64,000 nucleotides of DNA from Granulicatella elegans (GCF_020735385.1 NZ_CP085953.1:496001-560000), one strand, 5' to 3'; positions 1 through 7,350 are shown, counted from the stretch's first letter. Numbers and translations are program-made. The notes: generated from the sequence alone by a model not told the origin.

Positions 1-415
1 CCAAATCGACAAATAACTCTTCCATTGCAACAACTTTTTTACGAGCTTCTAGAGAAATCGCATGCGTTTGAGGTCCACCAATAATTCCCGTCCATTTTCG
101 ACCATCACTCGTTGTAATGGTCACTAATTGTTGTAACAACGTATGCGCCCACATATTCCCTACAGGTTGAATCGATATATATCCTCTATCATGAATCGAA
201 GAAACAACAAATCCAACTTCATCCATATGAGTGGCAAACATGATAGAAAAGTCTCCCTCTCCTAACGAAAATAATCCTGAGCCTAATTTATCTTGTTCTT
301 TCGTACAAAAAGGAAGTTGTTCTGACACAAATTGTAACATTTGCTCTTCATGTCCTGAGACACCTACAAGATTACTCAATGTTTTTAATAATTCTATTTG
401 ATGATTTTCTAACAT
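1..415 (-). CDS. M42 family aminopeptidase (FrvX/PepA-like), N-terminal part
   Basis: The start codon is at 415 and the gene runs off the left edge of the window, so only about 138 residues are seen. They include the family opening VGVSGHEEQ and the metal-site motif THMDEVGF, in which His and Asp are expected to bind and activate the two metal ions of M42 (TET-type) aminopeptidases. This motif is intact here, unlike in the paralogue just upstream, whose stop codon lies only 4 bases before this start; translational coupling is likely. It is the last visible gene of an operon that begins with a PTS permease. E. coli frvX is a precedent for an M42 gene inside a PTS operon. M42 enzymes are cytoplasmic and usually form 12-subunit shells that trim peptides. 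The substrate cannot be inferred. Remaining catalytic motifs lie outside the window. Confidence 0.88.
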   Translation of the reverse strand, partial: MLENHQIELLKTLSNLVGVSGHEEQMLQFVSEQLPFCTKEQDKLGSGLFSLGEGDFSIMFATHMDEVGFVVSSIHDRGYISIQPVGNMWAHTLLQQLVTITTSDGRKWTGIIGGPQTHAISLEARKKVVAMEELFVDL

Positions 416-419
416 CGCT

Positions 420-1400
420 TCACCAACTTTCTTGGAAAGCCAGTTGCTGAACTTTTTGGAGAGTTAAATGTTCTAAAAATACTTGAAGCGTATGAATGAC
501 AGGTTTCAAATCTTCCTTATTCAATAATTGGACCAATTCTCCCTCTTCTTTTAACGGAATCACAACCACAACCGTCGGTGTTCCTGCTAGAGATTTATGA
601 ATAAACGATCCATCCGTCCCTTTTTCTTGGACATTTGCCTTCACTTCGTATCCTAAACTTTGAGCAACTGTTTTAATTTCTTTCACTAACGAAACATTCG
701 GTAATAATGTCTTGTCAAAATAACGAATATAGACAGTTTGTTCTGCATAATCTCTAACTGGCGCTACATCTAATACAATCGAAACATCGGGTAATATCGT
801 ATTTGTAGCAGTAATAGCTCCTCTATATCCCACAATCGATTGAGCAATTCCCCCAATACTAAGTGTATACGGCAAAGAGGATATTGTTTTCATCAACTCA
901 TATGCAGCATAAACTCCCGCTCGATTAGATAGATTTTTACTTAAAATCATTTGTTCGGTTTCAATCACTGGAATTTCTAATACAAAAGTATCTCCTACTT
1001 GAACTCCAAACTCTTCCACTTCTTGCAGTGATTTAGCTCCTATATGAATCCAAAATTTCTCTTGTTTTTGTAGAATATAGCCATAGACTCGTTGATGATG
1101 TCGTGTTAACAGACAAACTCGTTGATGAAGAAAATCTTTTGGCAAAATATCTCCAATAGTCACAAAAGACAATAATCCATTTCCATGAATATCGTCAATC
1201 ACTCCTCCACATTCATCGATATTAGAACTAATCATCACTTTAAAAGGACTATTCTCCACTTGTCTCTCACCAAAAATCGAACCCAACTTATCTCTTTTCA
1301 AGTCTAAATTCAATTGTTTATATGCTTGAGACAAATATTGATGGACTTCATACTCATCTCCTGAAACTCCAGGTAGACTACATAAGGTACTTAACTCCAC
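420..1400 (-). CDS. M42-family protein with lost catalytic residues (pseudoenzyme)
   Basis: About 326 residues with M42 hallmarks in order: LPGVSGDE near the start, SSNIDECG where M42 has xAHxDExG, LSNRAG where the family has LDDRxG, IAQSIVGYRGA where the family has VQEEVGLRGA, and LDVAP. Known M42 catalysis needs the His of the first motif, the first Asp of DDR, the Glu-Glu pair and a C-terminal His. Here these read Asn, Ser, Gln-Ser, and a hydrophobic VVVIP stretch respectively; only two Asp ligands remain. It should therefore not hydrolyse peptides. I chose the GTG start at 1400 because AAGGA lies 10 bases upstream and it places the family start correctly; an ATG at 1457 would add residues overlapping the upstream gene. 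It sits between a GrdB-like gene and an M42 gene with an intact first motif, and may be a structural or regulatory subunit. Function is inferred. Confidence 0.8.
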   Translation of the reverse strand: MELSTLCSLPGVSGDEYEVHQYLSQAYKQLNLDLKRDKLGSIFGERQVENSPFKVMISSNIDECGGVIDDIHGNGLLSFVTIGDILPKDFLHQRVCLLTRHHQRVYGYILQKQEKFWIHIGAKSLQEVEEFGVQVGDTFVLEIPVIETEQMILSKNLSNRAGVYAAYELMKTISSLPYTLSIGGIAQSIVGYRGAITATNTILPDVSIVLDVAPVRDYAEQTVYIRYFDKTLLPNVSLVKEIKTVAQSLGYEVKANVQEKGTDGSFIHKSLAGTPTVVVVIPLKEEGELVQLLNKEDLKPVIHTLQVFLEHLTLQKVQQLAFQESW

Positions 1401-1416
1401 TTCACTCGCTTCCTTT

Positions 1417-1920
1417 CTAACGATAAATCCGATTCGAATCTTGTTGATCATGCGCAATAATCAATGCAATGTCTTTCAATGCTTCATTCAGACCAACTGC
1501 ACCTTTTTTAGGCATTTCAATCATTGTCGTATGTTCCTTGAATTGTTGAATGATCTCTTCATTTTCTTTTGAACAAGCTACATACGTTTTACAATCTGTT
1601 TGATGTTCAATAAAAGAAGCTACATTCGCTGCCATTTCTGTAAAAGTTTCATCATTAAAGCACGGACCAGCAAATAACACTTCTGCTTTTGTTTTCAAAA
1701 TCAAATTATGAATTTTATGAAGCACTTCTTCCTTATGATTCGCAAAATAATCTGGACCACAATAGACAGTCGCTAATACTTGTAAATTTTCTTTTAAAAA
1801 GTAATCTTTATACATTAAGTAGGAGCCAATTCCTCCTTTTTCTAGCCCAAGAGGAGTATCTGCTCTTTCCTTTCCACCATAACCTGCCTGTATTTGATTT
1901 AAAAATAATATCACTCGCAT
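1417..1920 (-). CDS. short GrdB-like protein
   Basis: A 167-residue cytoplasmic protein resembling the N-terminal part of GrdB, the selenoprotein B component of glycine/betaine reductases: MRVILFLNQIQ, GGKERADTPLG, LATVYCG and FAGPCFN are recognisable. The C-terminal half, which in clostridial GrdB carries the selenocysteine/cysteine redox motif, is absent, so a reductase role is unlikely. I cannot tell whether this is a dedicated short family or a truncated gene; there is no frameshift scar in it. The ATG at 1920 has GGGAG 7 bases upstream; an ATG two codons earlier is too close to that site. The gene follows the PTS IIC gene after a strong hairpin and ends 17 bases before the degenerate M42 start. 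Its presence with PTS and M42 genes suggests a shared but unknown substrate. Confidence 0.6.
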   Translation of the reverse strand: MRVILFLNQIQAGYGGKERADTPLGLEKGGIGSYLMYKDYFLKENLQVLATVYCGPDYFANHKEEVLHKIHNLILKTKAEVLFAGPCFNDETFTEMAANVASFIEHQTDCKTYVACSKENEEIIQQFKEHTTMIEMPKKGAVGLNEALKDIALIIAHDQQDSNRIYR

Positions 1921-1933
1921 ATGCATTCTCCCT

Positions 1934-1987
1934 TCAAAAAAAGTGGGAATAGCGACAGAAATTTATTCATTTCTGTTGTCTTCCCAC
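1934..1987 (-). terminator. intra-operon terminator between PTS IIC and GrdB-like genes
   Basis: On the minus strand GTGGGAAGAC pairs with GTC..TTCCCAC around an inner CAGAAAT/ATTTCTG stem and is followed by seven T. It should reduce expression of the GrdB-like and M42 genes relative to the PTS genes. The ribosome site of the GrdB-like gene begins directly after the T tract, and no separate promoter is evident. Confidence 0.8.
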
Positions 1988-2024
1988 CTCCGCACATTCA
2001 ACTTTTCTACTCGTTTATTACTTT

Positions 2025-3380
2025 TTATAAATCATCAAAACTTAAATCATCCAATGACAATTCATCTAATTCATCGCTTAATGAATTAGAAGCTTGATGT
2101 TCTTCATGAAGATATTGTTTATCAATCACTCTAAAGAATGGATAGTAAATACACATTCCGATAATAATTAATACAATTTGGAATAAACCTGCTACGATAC
2201 TTCCTGTGGCTAACCAACCAGAGAAGAAGAATGGAGTTGTCCAAGGAAGTGCTGCTCCTGTAGTATATGGAATTAATCCTACAAGAGTTGCAACAGTCGC
2301 TAAAACAGTATTCACTAATGGTGTTAAAATAAATGGAATAACGATTAATGGATTTAATACAACTGGTAATCCAAAAATAATCATTTCGTTAATCCCAAAA
2401 ATACCAGGTACAATGGCTAAACGTCCTAATTTTTTCATACGTTCTGATTTTCCAAAGAATACCATTAAGAAAACAAGTGACAATGTACTACCGCCACCAC
2501 CAAAGTTTCCAAAGAAATCGCCGAATGGACTTGTAAAGATATTAGGAAGTGTTACTCCTTGTTTAAAGGCTTCTAAGTTTTCTGCTGTTAAAGCTAAATG
2601 AATTGGATTAAATACTGTATTCGTTACAGCAGGACCATTAATACCAAAGAACCAGAATAAAGTAGATAAGAACTGATAAATTGGTTCAAAAATTAAACTT
2701 TGTCCGAATCCCATTAATGGTGCTTGTAAAATTTTATAAATAAAGTTATGAGCATATTGATAATCTGTTACTGAGAACACTAAATACACTACAAAGAAGA
2801 AGAACATTGCAAACGCACTTGGAATTAATGCTGCAAATGATTGTGTTACAGCTGGCGGAACACCGTCAGGCATTTTAATAACCCAACCTTTGTTTTTAAC
2901 CGTTACAAAAATTTTTACAGAAATAATAGCTGTTAACATGGCTAAAAACATTCCTGCAGAACCTAAATGACCTAACGCAAATCCATTAAACACTTTACCA
3001 TTCGCTGCATTTACGAAATCAGAATGAACTTTTGGTGTAATAATAAGGAAACATACAAGAGCAACGGCTCCACCCGCAATTGGATCGCTTTCTAATTGAC
3101 GGGCATAAGCGTAACCAATCCCTACAGCTCCTAATAAACCTAAAACACTAAATGTTGAATCAATGACAGCATCCATTTTACTTGGCCAACCTTGACCAAA
3201 AAATTGAGCTAAGAAATCAACATAACCTGGTATTGGAAAGTTCGCAATGACAAGGAAAATAGAAGCCACAATAATTAATGGTGTGGATACTAAGAAACCA
3301 TCACGAATCGCAATTAAGACTTTATTATTGCCTAATTTTTCCGCGGAACTTCCCATTATTTTTTCTAACGAAGCAAACAT
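2025..3380 (-). CDS. PTS sugar transporter EIIC (lactose/cellobiose family)
   Basis: A 451-residue polytopic membrane protein of the CelB/EIIC lac family. Many hydrophobic segments are evident (for example LIIVASIFLVIANFP, AMFFFFVVYLVF, IVIPFILTPLVNTVLATV) along with the family-like loops GFGQSLIFEPIYQ and NGPAVTNTVFNPIHLA. It forms the sugar channel of a phosphotransferase system that phosphorylates a disaccharide or aryl-glycoside during uptake. The last 25 residues are unusually acidic with repeated Asp-Glu-Leu (SDELDELSLDDLSFDDL). It follows the IIB gene by 11 bases and is closed by a strong hairpin. No phospho-glycosidase is in the visible part of the operon, so the sugar is unknown. Confidence 0.92.
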   Translation of the reverse strand: MFASLEKIMGSSAEKLGNNKVLIAIRDGFLVSTPLIIVASIFLVIANFPIPGYVDFLAQFFGQGWPSKMDAVIDSTFSVLGLLGAVGIGYAYARQLESDPIAGGAVALVCFLIITPKVHSDFVNAANGKVFNGFALGHLGSAGMFLAMLTAIISVKIFVTVKNKGWVIKMPDGVPPAVTQSFAALIPSAFAMFFFFVVYLVFSVTDYQYAHNFIYKILQAPLMGFGQSLIFEPIYQFLSTLFWFFGINGPAVTNTVFNPIHLALTAENLEAFKQGVTLPNIFTSPFGDFFGNFGGGGSTLSLVFLMVFFGKSERMKKLGRLAIVPGIFGINEMIIFGLPVVLNPLIVIPFILTPLVNTVLATVATLVGLIPYTTGAALPWTTPFFFSGWLATGSIVAGLFQIVLIIIGMCIYYPFFRVIDKQYLHEEHQASNSLSDELDELSLDDLSFDDL

Positions 3381-3391
3381 AACAATTCCCC

Positions 3392-3712
3392 CTATTTTTT
3401 ATTTTTGATCAGTTGAATCGCGCGTTTTAATATACGTTCCCCATTGACATTCCCATAATCTTCCAAATTAATGACTTCTACAGGAATACCAGTAGGTTCG
3501 TATTTTTCACGAGTAGCATTAAATTTGAATTTCACTTGAGGCCCCAACAAAATGACATCCGGATGAAATTCTTGAACTACAGAATCTAGCTGAACATCAG
3601 AAAATGCTTTAACTTCTATTGGCAATTGATGTTGATTTGCAACTTCTTGCATCTTACTTGCCACTAAACTTGTAGACATTCCTGCATTACAAAATAAATA
3701 CACACGTTTCAT
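3392..3712 (-). CDS. PTS EIIB (lactose/cellobiose family)
   Basis: A 106-residue cytoplasmic domain that passes phosphate from IIA to the incoming sugar. The phosphorylated cysteine lies in CNAGMSTS near residue 8, the P-loop-like signature of the family, and VILLGPQVKF is also typical. It is a free-standing IIB rather than a fusion, between the IIA gene (18 bases upstream) and IIC (11 bases downstream). The sugar specificity cannot be read from the sequence. Confidence 0.93.
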   Translation of the reverse strand: MKRVYLFCNAGMSTSLVASKMQEVANQHQLPIEVKAFSDVQLDSVVQEFHPDVILLGPQVKFKFNATREKYEPTGIPVEVINLEDYGNVNGERILKRAIQLIKNKK

Positions 3713-3730
3713 ATCTATTCCTCCAATGAT

Positions 3731-4054
3731 TTATGATTTTTCAATTTTATCCAATCGTTGATATAATGCGAGCACTTCTTCACTTGTTACTTGTAAAATT
3801 TCTGCACTCATCAATTGATCTTCTGAATGTAATAAAAGCAACGAAAAAGGTACTTTATTTCCTGAACTATCTTTTTGTAATAATTCAAAATGTATTTCAT
3901 GTCCTTTTAATCGTTGCTGTTGACCTTCCTCAATCAGAGATTGAGCTTCTTCAAAATTTCCTTTTTTTGCGGCTGCCATTGCCTCCATAAAAGCAGAACG
4001 AGCCGCCCCTAATGCACTAATCATTTTAAAACAAACTAATTCTATTTCATTCAT
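3731..4054 (-). CDS. PTS EIIA (lactose/cellobiose family)
   Basis: A 107-residue all-helical IIA of the LacF/CelC type. The phosphorylated His is in LLLLHSEDQLM, and Asp/Glu-rich helices with EEAQSLIEEG fit the trimeric fold. The ATG at 4054 is preceded by GGAGAGGAGG at good distance; an upstream in-frame start at 4078 would put the ribosome site inside the gene. It is the first gene of the PTS operon, downstream of a -10 box and a cre-like site, so it is probably subject to CcpA repression. Confidence 0.92.
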   Translation of the reverse strand: MNEIELVCFKMISALGAARSAFMEAMAAAKKGNFEEAQSLIEEGQQQRLKGHEIHFELLQKDSSGNKVPFSLLLLHSEDQLMSAEILQVTSEEVLALYQRLDKIEKS

Positions 4055-4079
4055 GATTATTCCTCCTCTCCTAATCATT

Positions 4080-4093
4080 TTTAAACGCTTTCT
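4080..4093 (-). promoter_or_regulatory. cre-like CcpA site before the PTS operon
   Basis: AGAAAGCGTTTAAA matches the cre consensus TGWAANCGNTNWCA at all but two positions. It lies just downstream of the -10 box and upstream of the IIA gene, where CcpA binding would block transcription. Inferred from consensus only. Confidence 0.5.
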
Positions 4094-4103
4094 TTACGAA
4101 GTA

Positions 4104-4109
4104 ATTATA
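4104..4109 (-). promoter_or_regulatory. -10 box of the PTS operon
   Basis: Perfect TATAAT on the minus strand about 50 bases upstream of the IIA start. The -35 region (about 4127-4132, TAGGAT) is poor, so the promoter may need an activator. Confidence 0.55.
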
Positions 4110-4170
4110 AACCGTTTTCGAGAAAAATCCTAGTCTTTTAACTTAAAACCCTTAAATTATTCCATTTTTT

Positions 4171-4228
4171 ACAAAAAAAAACAAATAAACTCTCAAAACA
4201 ATAGAGCTTCTATTATTTTGAGAGTTTA
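4171..4228 (-). terminator. terminator of the small membrane-protein gene
   Basis: TAAACTCTCAAAA (4186-4198) pairs perfectly with TTTTGAGAGTTTA (4216-4228); on the minus strand a run rich in T follows. It begins 3 bases beyond the stop codon at 4231. Confidence 0.9.
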
Positions 4229-4230
4229 CT

Positions 4231-4668
4231 TTAACTAACTTTCTTTTCATAAGGAGTCTTCACAAATTGAATCGCTTTTAAAATCGCCATAATTGGACTT
4301 ACCAATACTAATACATATTGCATCATCCCAAGCAGTCGTATCACTGAAATCATTGGAATAGACAAATGAAGAATCCATCCTAAACTTAATACTTCTGCCA
4401 TATAACGATACGACATAAAAAAGATTGGTGTTAACATAATCGCAAACATCATTTCTCCTAATACCATTAATGGAGAATTTTTGCACATTTTCACATTCCG
4501 TTGTTCGGCAATCATAATCAATAAGGCCATTAGAAAAACAAATAAAATGACTTCACCATCTTTAGCTAATAATGAACTTCCTTGATTCATGGCATATACT
4601 GTTAGGACACTCGTTAGTACTATCATTCCCATGATGAACTTCCAATAATAGGTACTAAACTTTTTCAT
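4231..4668 (-). CDS. small integral membrane protein, unknown
   Basis: A 145-residue protein with about four hydrophobic segments (FIMGMIVLTSVLTVYAM, VILFVFLMALLIMIA, LMVLGEMMFAIMLTPIFFM, LLGMMQYVLVLVSPIMAIL) and short charged loops. I do not recognise a family. The ATG at 4668 has AAAGGAG 8 bases upstream; a GTG one codon earlier is less likely. It appears monocistronic, followed by its own terminator, between the tRNA cluster and the PTS operon. Confidence 0.75.
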   Translation of the reverse strand: MKKFSTYYWKFIMGMIVLTSVLTVYAMNQGSSLLAKDGEVILFVFLMALLIMIAEQRNVKMCKNSPLMVLGEMMFAIMLTPIFFMSYRYMAEVLSLGWILHLSIPMISVIRLLGMMQYVLVLVSPIMAILKAIQFVKTPYEKKVS

Positions 4669-4770
4669 CACCTTTGCTCCTTTCTCTAACTCCCACCTTT
4701 ACGACTATCATCACTGACTAGGTATTTAAAATCAAGAGTATCTGAGAAAATTTAATAAAAATTTAGGAAA

Positions 4771-4794
4771 TAAAAAAGACAGCCGAAGCTGTCT
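4771..4794 (-). terminator. terminator of the tRNA-Tyr/tRNA-Gln unit
   Basis: AGACAGC-CGAA-GCTGTCT followed on the minus strand by six T, just downstream of tRNA-Gln. Confidence 0.9.
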
Positions 4795-4800
4795 ATCCTA

Positions 4801-4872
4801 CTGGGGTAGCTGGATTCGAACCAACGAATGACGGAGTCAAAGTCCGTTGCCTTACCGCTTGGCTATACCCCA
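4801..4872 (-). tRNA. tRNA-Gln (TTG)
   Basis: 72 bases; acceptor arms TGGGGTA/TACCCCA, anticodon loop CTTTGAC giving TTG, T arm with GGTTCGAATCC, discriminator G. CCA is not encoded. Cotranscribed with tRNA-Tyr four bases upstream. Confidence 0.96.
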
Positions 4873-4876
4873 ATGG

Positions 4877-4957
4877 TGGAGGGGGGCAGATTCGAACTGC
4901 CGAACCCTAAGGAGCGGATTTACAGTCCGCCGCGTTTAGCCACTTCGCTACCCCTCC
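4877..4957 (-). tRNA. tRNA-Tyr (GTA)
   Basis: 81 bases with a long variable arm, as expected for bacterial tRNA-Tyr. Acceptor GGAGGGG/CCCCTCC, anticodon loop CTGTAAA giving GTA, T loop GTTCGAATC, discriminator A. Confidence 0.96.
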
Positions 4958-4985
4958 AGCTGTTATTAAAATAACGTACTCGTAT

Positions 4986-5014
4986 ATAGTACACTAGTCT
5001 TTAACTTTTTGCAA
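4986..5014 (-). promoter_or_regulatory. promoter of the tRNA unit
   Basis: TTGCAA, 17-base spacer, TACTAT, ending about 29 bases before tRNA-Tyr. A good sigma-A match. Confidence 0.8.
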
Positions 5015-5050
5015 TACCTTTTTTCAAAAAAATATTTATTTTTATATAAG

Positions 5051-5088
5051 AAAACTCCAACCACTTCATTCGAAACGATTGGAGTTTT
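5051..5088 (-). terminator. terminator after chorismate mutase gene
   Basis: AAAACTCCAA (5051-5060) pairs with TTGGAGTTTT (5079-5088). It lies 8 bases beyond the stop codon and is A/T-rich on both sides, so it may work in both directions. Confidence 0.85.
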
Positions 5089-5095
5089 CGTCATT

Positions 5096-5368
5096 TTATC
5101 CTTGTTGTTCAATCCAATTTTTTTGGTGTTCACGAGAAATACGCATTAATTCAGTATAAAGTTCAGCCAAGTCCTCTTTTAAAGACTCATCTTTTAAATA
5201 CGATTGAACTTTCAAAATCACTTGTTCCTCACGTCCACTATCTAAAATTGGAATATCGTTCTCTAACTTAATTTTTGCAACTTCTTCGACTACATTCGTA
5301 CGTTCTTCAAATAACGCAACAATTTGTCGATCAATTTGATCAATTTTTTGACGTTGTTCTTCTAACAT
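5096..5368 (-). CDS. chorismate mutase, AroQ class
   Basis: A 90-residue helical protein with the AroQ pattern: LEEQRQKIDQIDRQIVALF, then VVEEVAKIKLENDIPILD, then REEQVI and a final helix with LMRISREHQK. It should convert chorismate to prephenate for Phe/Tyr synthesis. The first helix has the usual Arg/Asp spacing and the IKLEN segment carries the active-site Lys. The ATG at 5368 has AGAAAGGAG upstream. It follows an anion-transporter gene by 14 bases in one operon. Stand-alone AroQ proteins of about 90 residues are normal. The partner transporter might carry an organic acid linked to aromatic metabolism, but that is inference. Confidence 0.88.
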   Translation of the reverse strand: MLEEQRQKIDQIDRQIVALFEERTNVVEEVAKIKLENDIPILDSGREEQVILKVQSYLKDESLKEDLAELYTELMRISREHQKNWIEQQG

Positions 5369-5382
5369 GATTTTCTCCTTTC

Positions 5383-6852
5383 TTACATCCATAGAGTCCC
5401 TAATGGATACCCGATTGCGACGGCACTTGCAATACTTAACACCAATAACCATCCACCATATAAAAAGGCATCTTTTGAACTCGTCCATCCACTACCTACA
5501 GAAATAGCTACATAAGGCATTGCTGGTGGAGTCATATAGGCTAAACTTGCCATAAAACCAATTAAGCAAGCGACAACTGCTGTATGAATTCCTAAGTCTG
5601 TACTAGCAGCAATCGTTGTTAATACTGTCGTCACAACAGAAACGGTAACTAAGTTCGATGAAAAATTCGTTTGAATGCCAGCCCAAATGACAAAGACAAT
5701 GACAATCATCATCGCACTCCATTGATGGAATAATGGAGTTAACCCACTTTCAATTAAAGGTAATACTCCTAATTCTGGTTTTGTTAATAAAGTTCCTAAA
5801 CTTAAAGTTGCACCCACTAATAATAAGCTTGGCCAGTAAACGCCACGTGTTAACGCCTCTTGAATCGACAGTAGCGGTTTTTCACCATCACGGACACAAG
5901 CTAATAATACAGCCCCAATCATTGGAGGAAATGCCATCCCTGCAGATTTTAAGAAAGCTGCCACACTAGGTGAAACAAGCCCTAACCACTCTGGAATAAT
6001 CCATAAAGCAATTACAATTGAAAAAATAGAAACAATCCATTTTTCTTTTTTCGTTACTGCTGGTAAATTTTCCAATGATTCTAAACTTTGAAAAGTTACT
6101 TCTGATAAATCTAATTTCCATAAGCGGTGTAAACTCGCCAACATTCCAACAAAAATACAAAGCCCGGCAGGCATCGCAATTCCCATATATTGGACATTCG
6201 AAATACTTACACCAGTTGCAGTATGATACAAGCCCATTGCCGTAATGGCAAATACATGATTAATCGGCGTCATCGCAGTCCCAATTGCAATAGTTGAAAA
6301 TAATGTCATTAAAATAAAGGACGCTTGTCGACTGCCTTTTTCTAAACCAAATACTTCCATCATTTCTTCATAAATTGGAAAAACAATCATAAATAAAATC
6401 GTCGGTGAAATAAAACAACTAATAACTAATACCGCTCCTAGAAAGGCTCCTAAAAAATGACTCGGACTTTTCTTAGCAAAATTCGTTTTTAAAAACCAAC
6501 CGACTAACCGTTTCAGAGCAGGAGTCTGTTCTAAAGCATACGTTACTATAAAGGTAAATAATAAGAAAACAAATGTGCTGTTCCCAAAAGAAAGAGAAAA
6601 CACTTGACTATAGGTTACTTTGGGCAGCCACCCGAGTCCTAATAAGACTAAACATAAAATACTAGGCCAGTCTATTCCTACAAATAACCATAATAATAAG
6701 CAACTCATAAAAATTGATAATAAGGCAAATGCACTTCCCGGTATCGCTAATAATTGCCAATCAAAATGTGAATTCATCATCGCAAGAACGATAAAAAGGA
6801 TACTTAACACTATTGCGCCCGTTTGAAACAAACTTCGCGTGTCTTTTTTCAT
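5383..6852 (-). CDS. DASS/SLC13-type anion transporter
   Basis: 489 residues with about 12 to 14 hydrophobic segments. The family hallmarks are SCFISPTILFMIVFPI and TAMTPINHVFAITAMGLY in the first half and GIQTNFSSNLVTVSVV and ASLAYMTPPAMPYVAI in the second: the two SNT-like re-entrant hairpins of sodium-coupled dicarboxylate or sulfate carriers. It sits in the cytoplasmic membrane. Substrate is not predictable. AGAGGAG precedes the ATG at 6852. Its upstream region has two 17-bp TCGA-flanked boxes 40 bp apart, so it is probably regulated, and it is cotranscribed with the chorismate mutase gene. Confidence 0.85.
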   Translation of the reverse strand: MKKDTRSLFQTGAIVLSILFIVLAMMNSHFDWQLLAIPGSAFALLSIFMSCLLLWLFVGIDWPSILCLVLLGLGWLPKVTYSQVFSLSFGNSTFVFLLFTFIVTYALEQTPALKRLVGWFLKTNFAKKSPSHFLGAFLGAVLVISCFISPTILFMIVFPIYEEMMEVFGLEKGSRQASFILMTLFSTIAIGTAMTPINHVFAITAMGLYHTATGVSISNVQYMGIAMPAGLCIFVGMLASLHRLWKLDLSEVTFQSLESLENLPAVTKKEKWIVSIFSIVIALWIIPEWLGLVSPSVAAFLKSAGMAFPPMIGAVLLACVRDGEKPLLSIQEALTRGVYWPSLLLVGATLSLGTLLTKPELGVLPLIESGLTPLFHQWSAMMIVIVFVIWAGIQTNFSSNLVTVSVVTTVLTTIAASTDLGIHTAVVACLIGFMASLAYMTPPAMPYVAISVGSGWTSSKDAFLYGGWLLVLSIASAVAIGYPLGTLWM

Positions 6853-6928
6853 ATTCTACTCCTCTACTTTCATTTATTCCGGTATCCATCCTACCGTATT
6901 TTTCTCAAAAATACTACTAAAACTATCA

Positions 6929-6988
6929 TTTCGATTATAGTCGAAACTGAATTGATTTTTCTCCCTTTTATCGACTATACTCGAAACA
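6929..6988 (-). promoter_or_regulatory. paired operator-like boxes over the transporter promoter
   Basis: Boxes at 6931-6947 (TCGATTATAGTCGAAAC) and 6971-6987 (TCGACTATACTCGAAAC) agree at 15 of 17 positions and start 40 bp apart, about four helical turns. The first is a dyad, TTTCGA-6-TCGAAA, and contains the minus-strand TATAAT (6934-6939) of the likely promoter of the transporter/chorismate mutase operon. This suits a dimeric regulator bound twice on one DNA face. The regulator is not identified. Confidence 0.6.
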
Positions 6989-7027
6989 TCTCGTTTGATG
7001 ACAATTCACCAACTATCTTTAGAACAT

Positions 7028-7062
7028 CAAAAAAACGATAGAGACTTTCCCTCTACCGTTTC
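7028..7062 (-). terminator. terminator after the DUF2087 gene
   Basis: AAACGGTAGAG and CTCTATCGTTT pair on the minus strand with one mismatch and are followed by seven T. Confidence 0.85.
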
Positions 7063-7074
7063 CTGTTCTTGTAT

Positions 7075-7350
7075 TTAATTATCTAATACAACCTCTGGAT
7101 TTAGTTGATAATGTTGACCATAATTATCTCTAATGATAAATTTATAATCCACTAGATAACGGCGCATTGTAGCAAAATCATCATATAGTTCCTTAATTTT
7201 TTCATTCAATTCTTTTTCAGTATAAGTCTCTGAATGACTCTTTAAATGCGCATAAATAAATTCAAAAATCTCTATTTTATTTTTCTGTTTTTTAGGAAGA
7301 ACAATAATCTTTCCATCCTTCATAAATCTTGAAATATTTTCTTCTTTCAT
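7075..7350 (-). CDS. DUF2087 domain protein, probable nucleic-acid-binding regulator
   Basis: A 91-residue protein matching the DUF2087 pattern: ISRFMKDGKIIVLPKKQKNKIEIFEFI, then YTEKELNEKIKELYDDFATMRRYLVDYKFIIRD. The family is often found as a C-terminal domain of ArsR-like regulators or alone; its function is unknown, but the helix pattern and YTEKELNE...RRYLVD resemble a winged helix. The ATG at 7350 has AGAGGTG 7 bases upstream; an upstream ATG at 7371 lacks a site. Its gene starts about 380 bases upstream of the anion-transporter start, on the same strand. It could be the regulator of the paired boxes, which is speculation. Confidence 0.72.
   Translation of the reverse strand: MKEENISRFMKDGKIIVLPKKQKNKIEIFEFIYAHLKSHSETYTEKELNEKIKELYDDFATMRRYLVDYKFIIRDNYGQHYQLNPEVVLDN

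Noticed and set aside
1689-1952. 87-codon plus-strand frame
   Set aside because: Opposite the GrdB-like gene, whose frame, ribosome site and family match are convincing.
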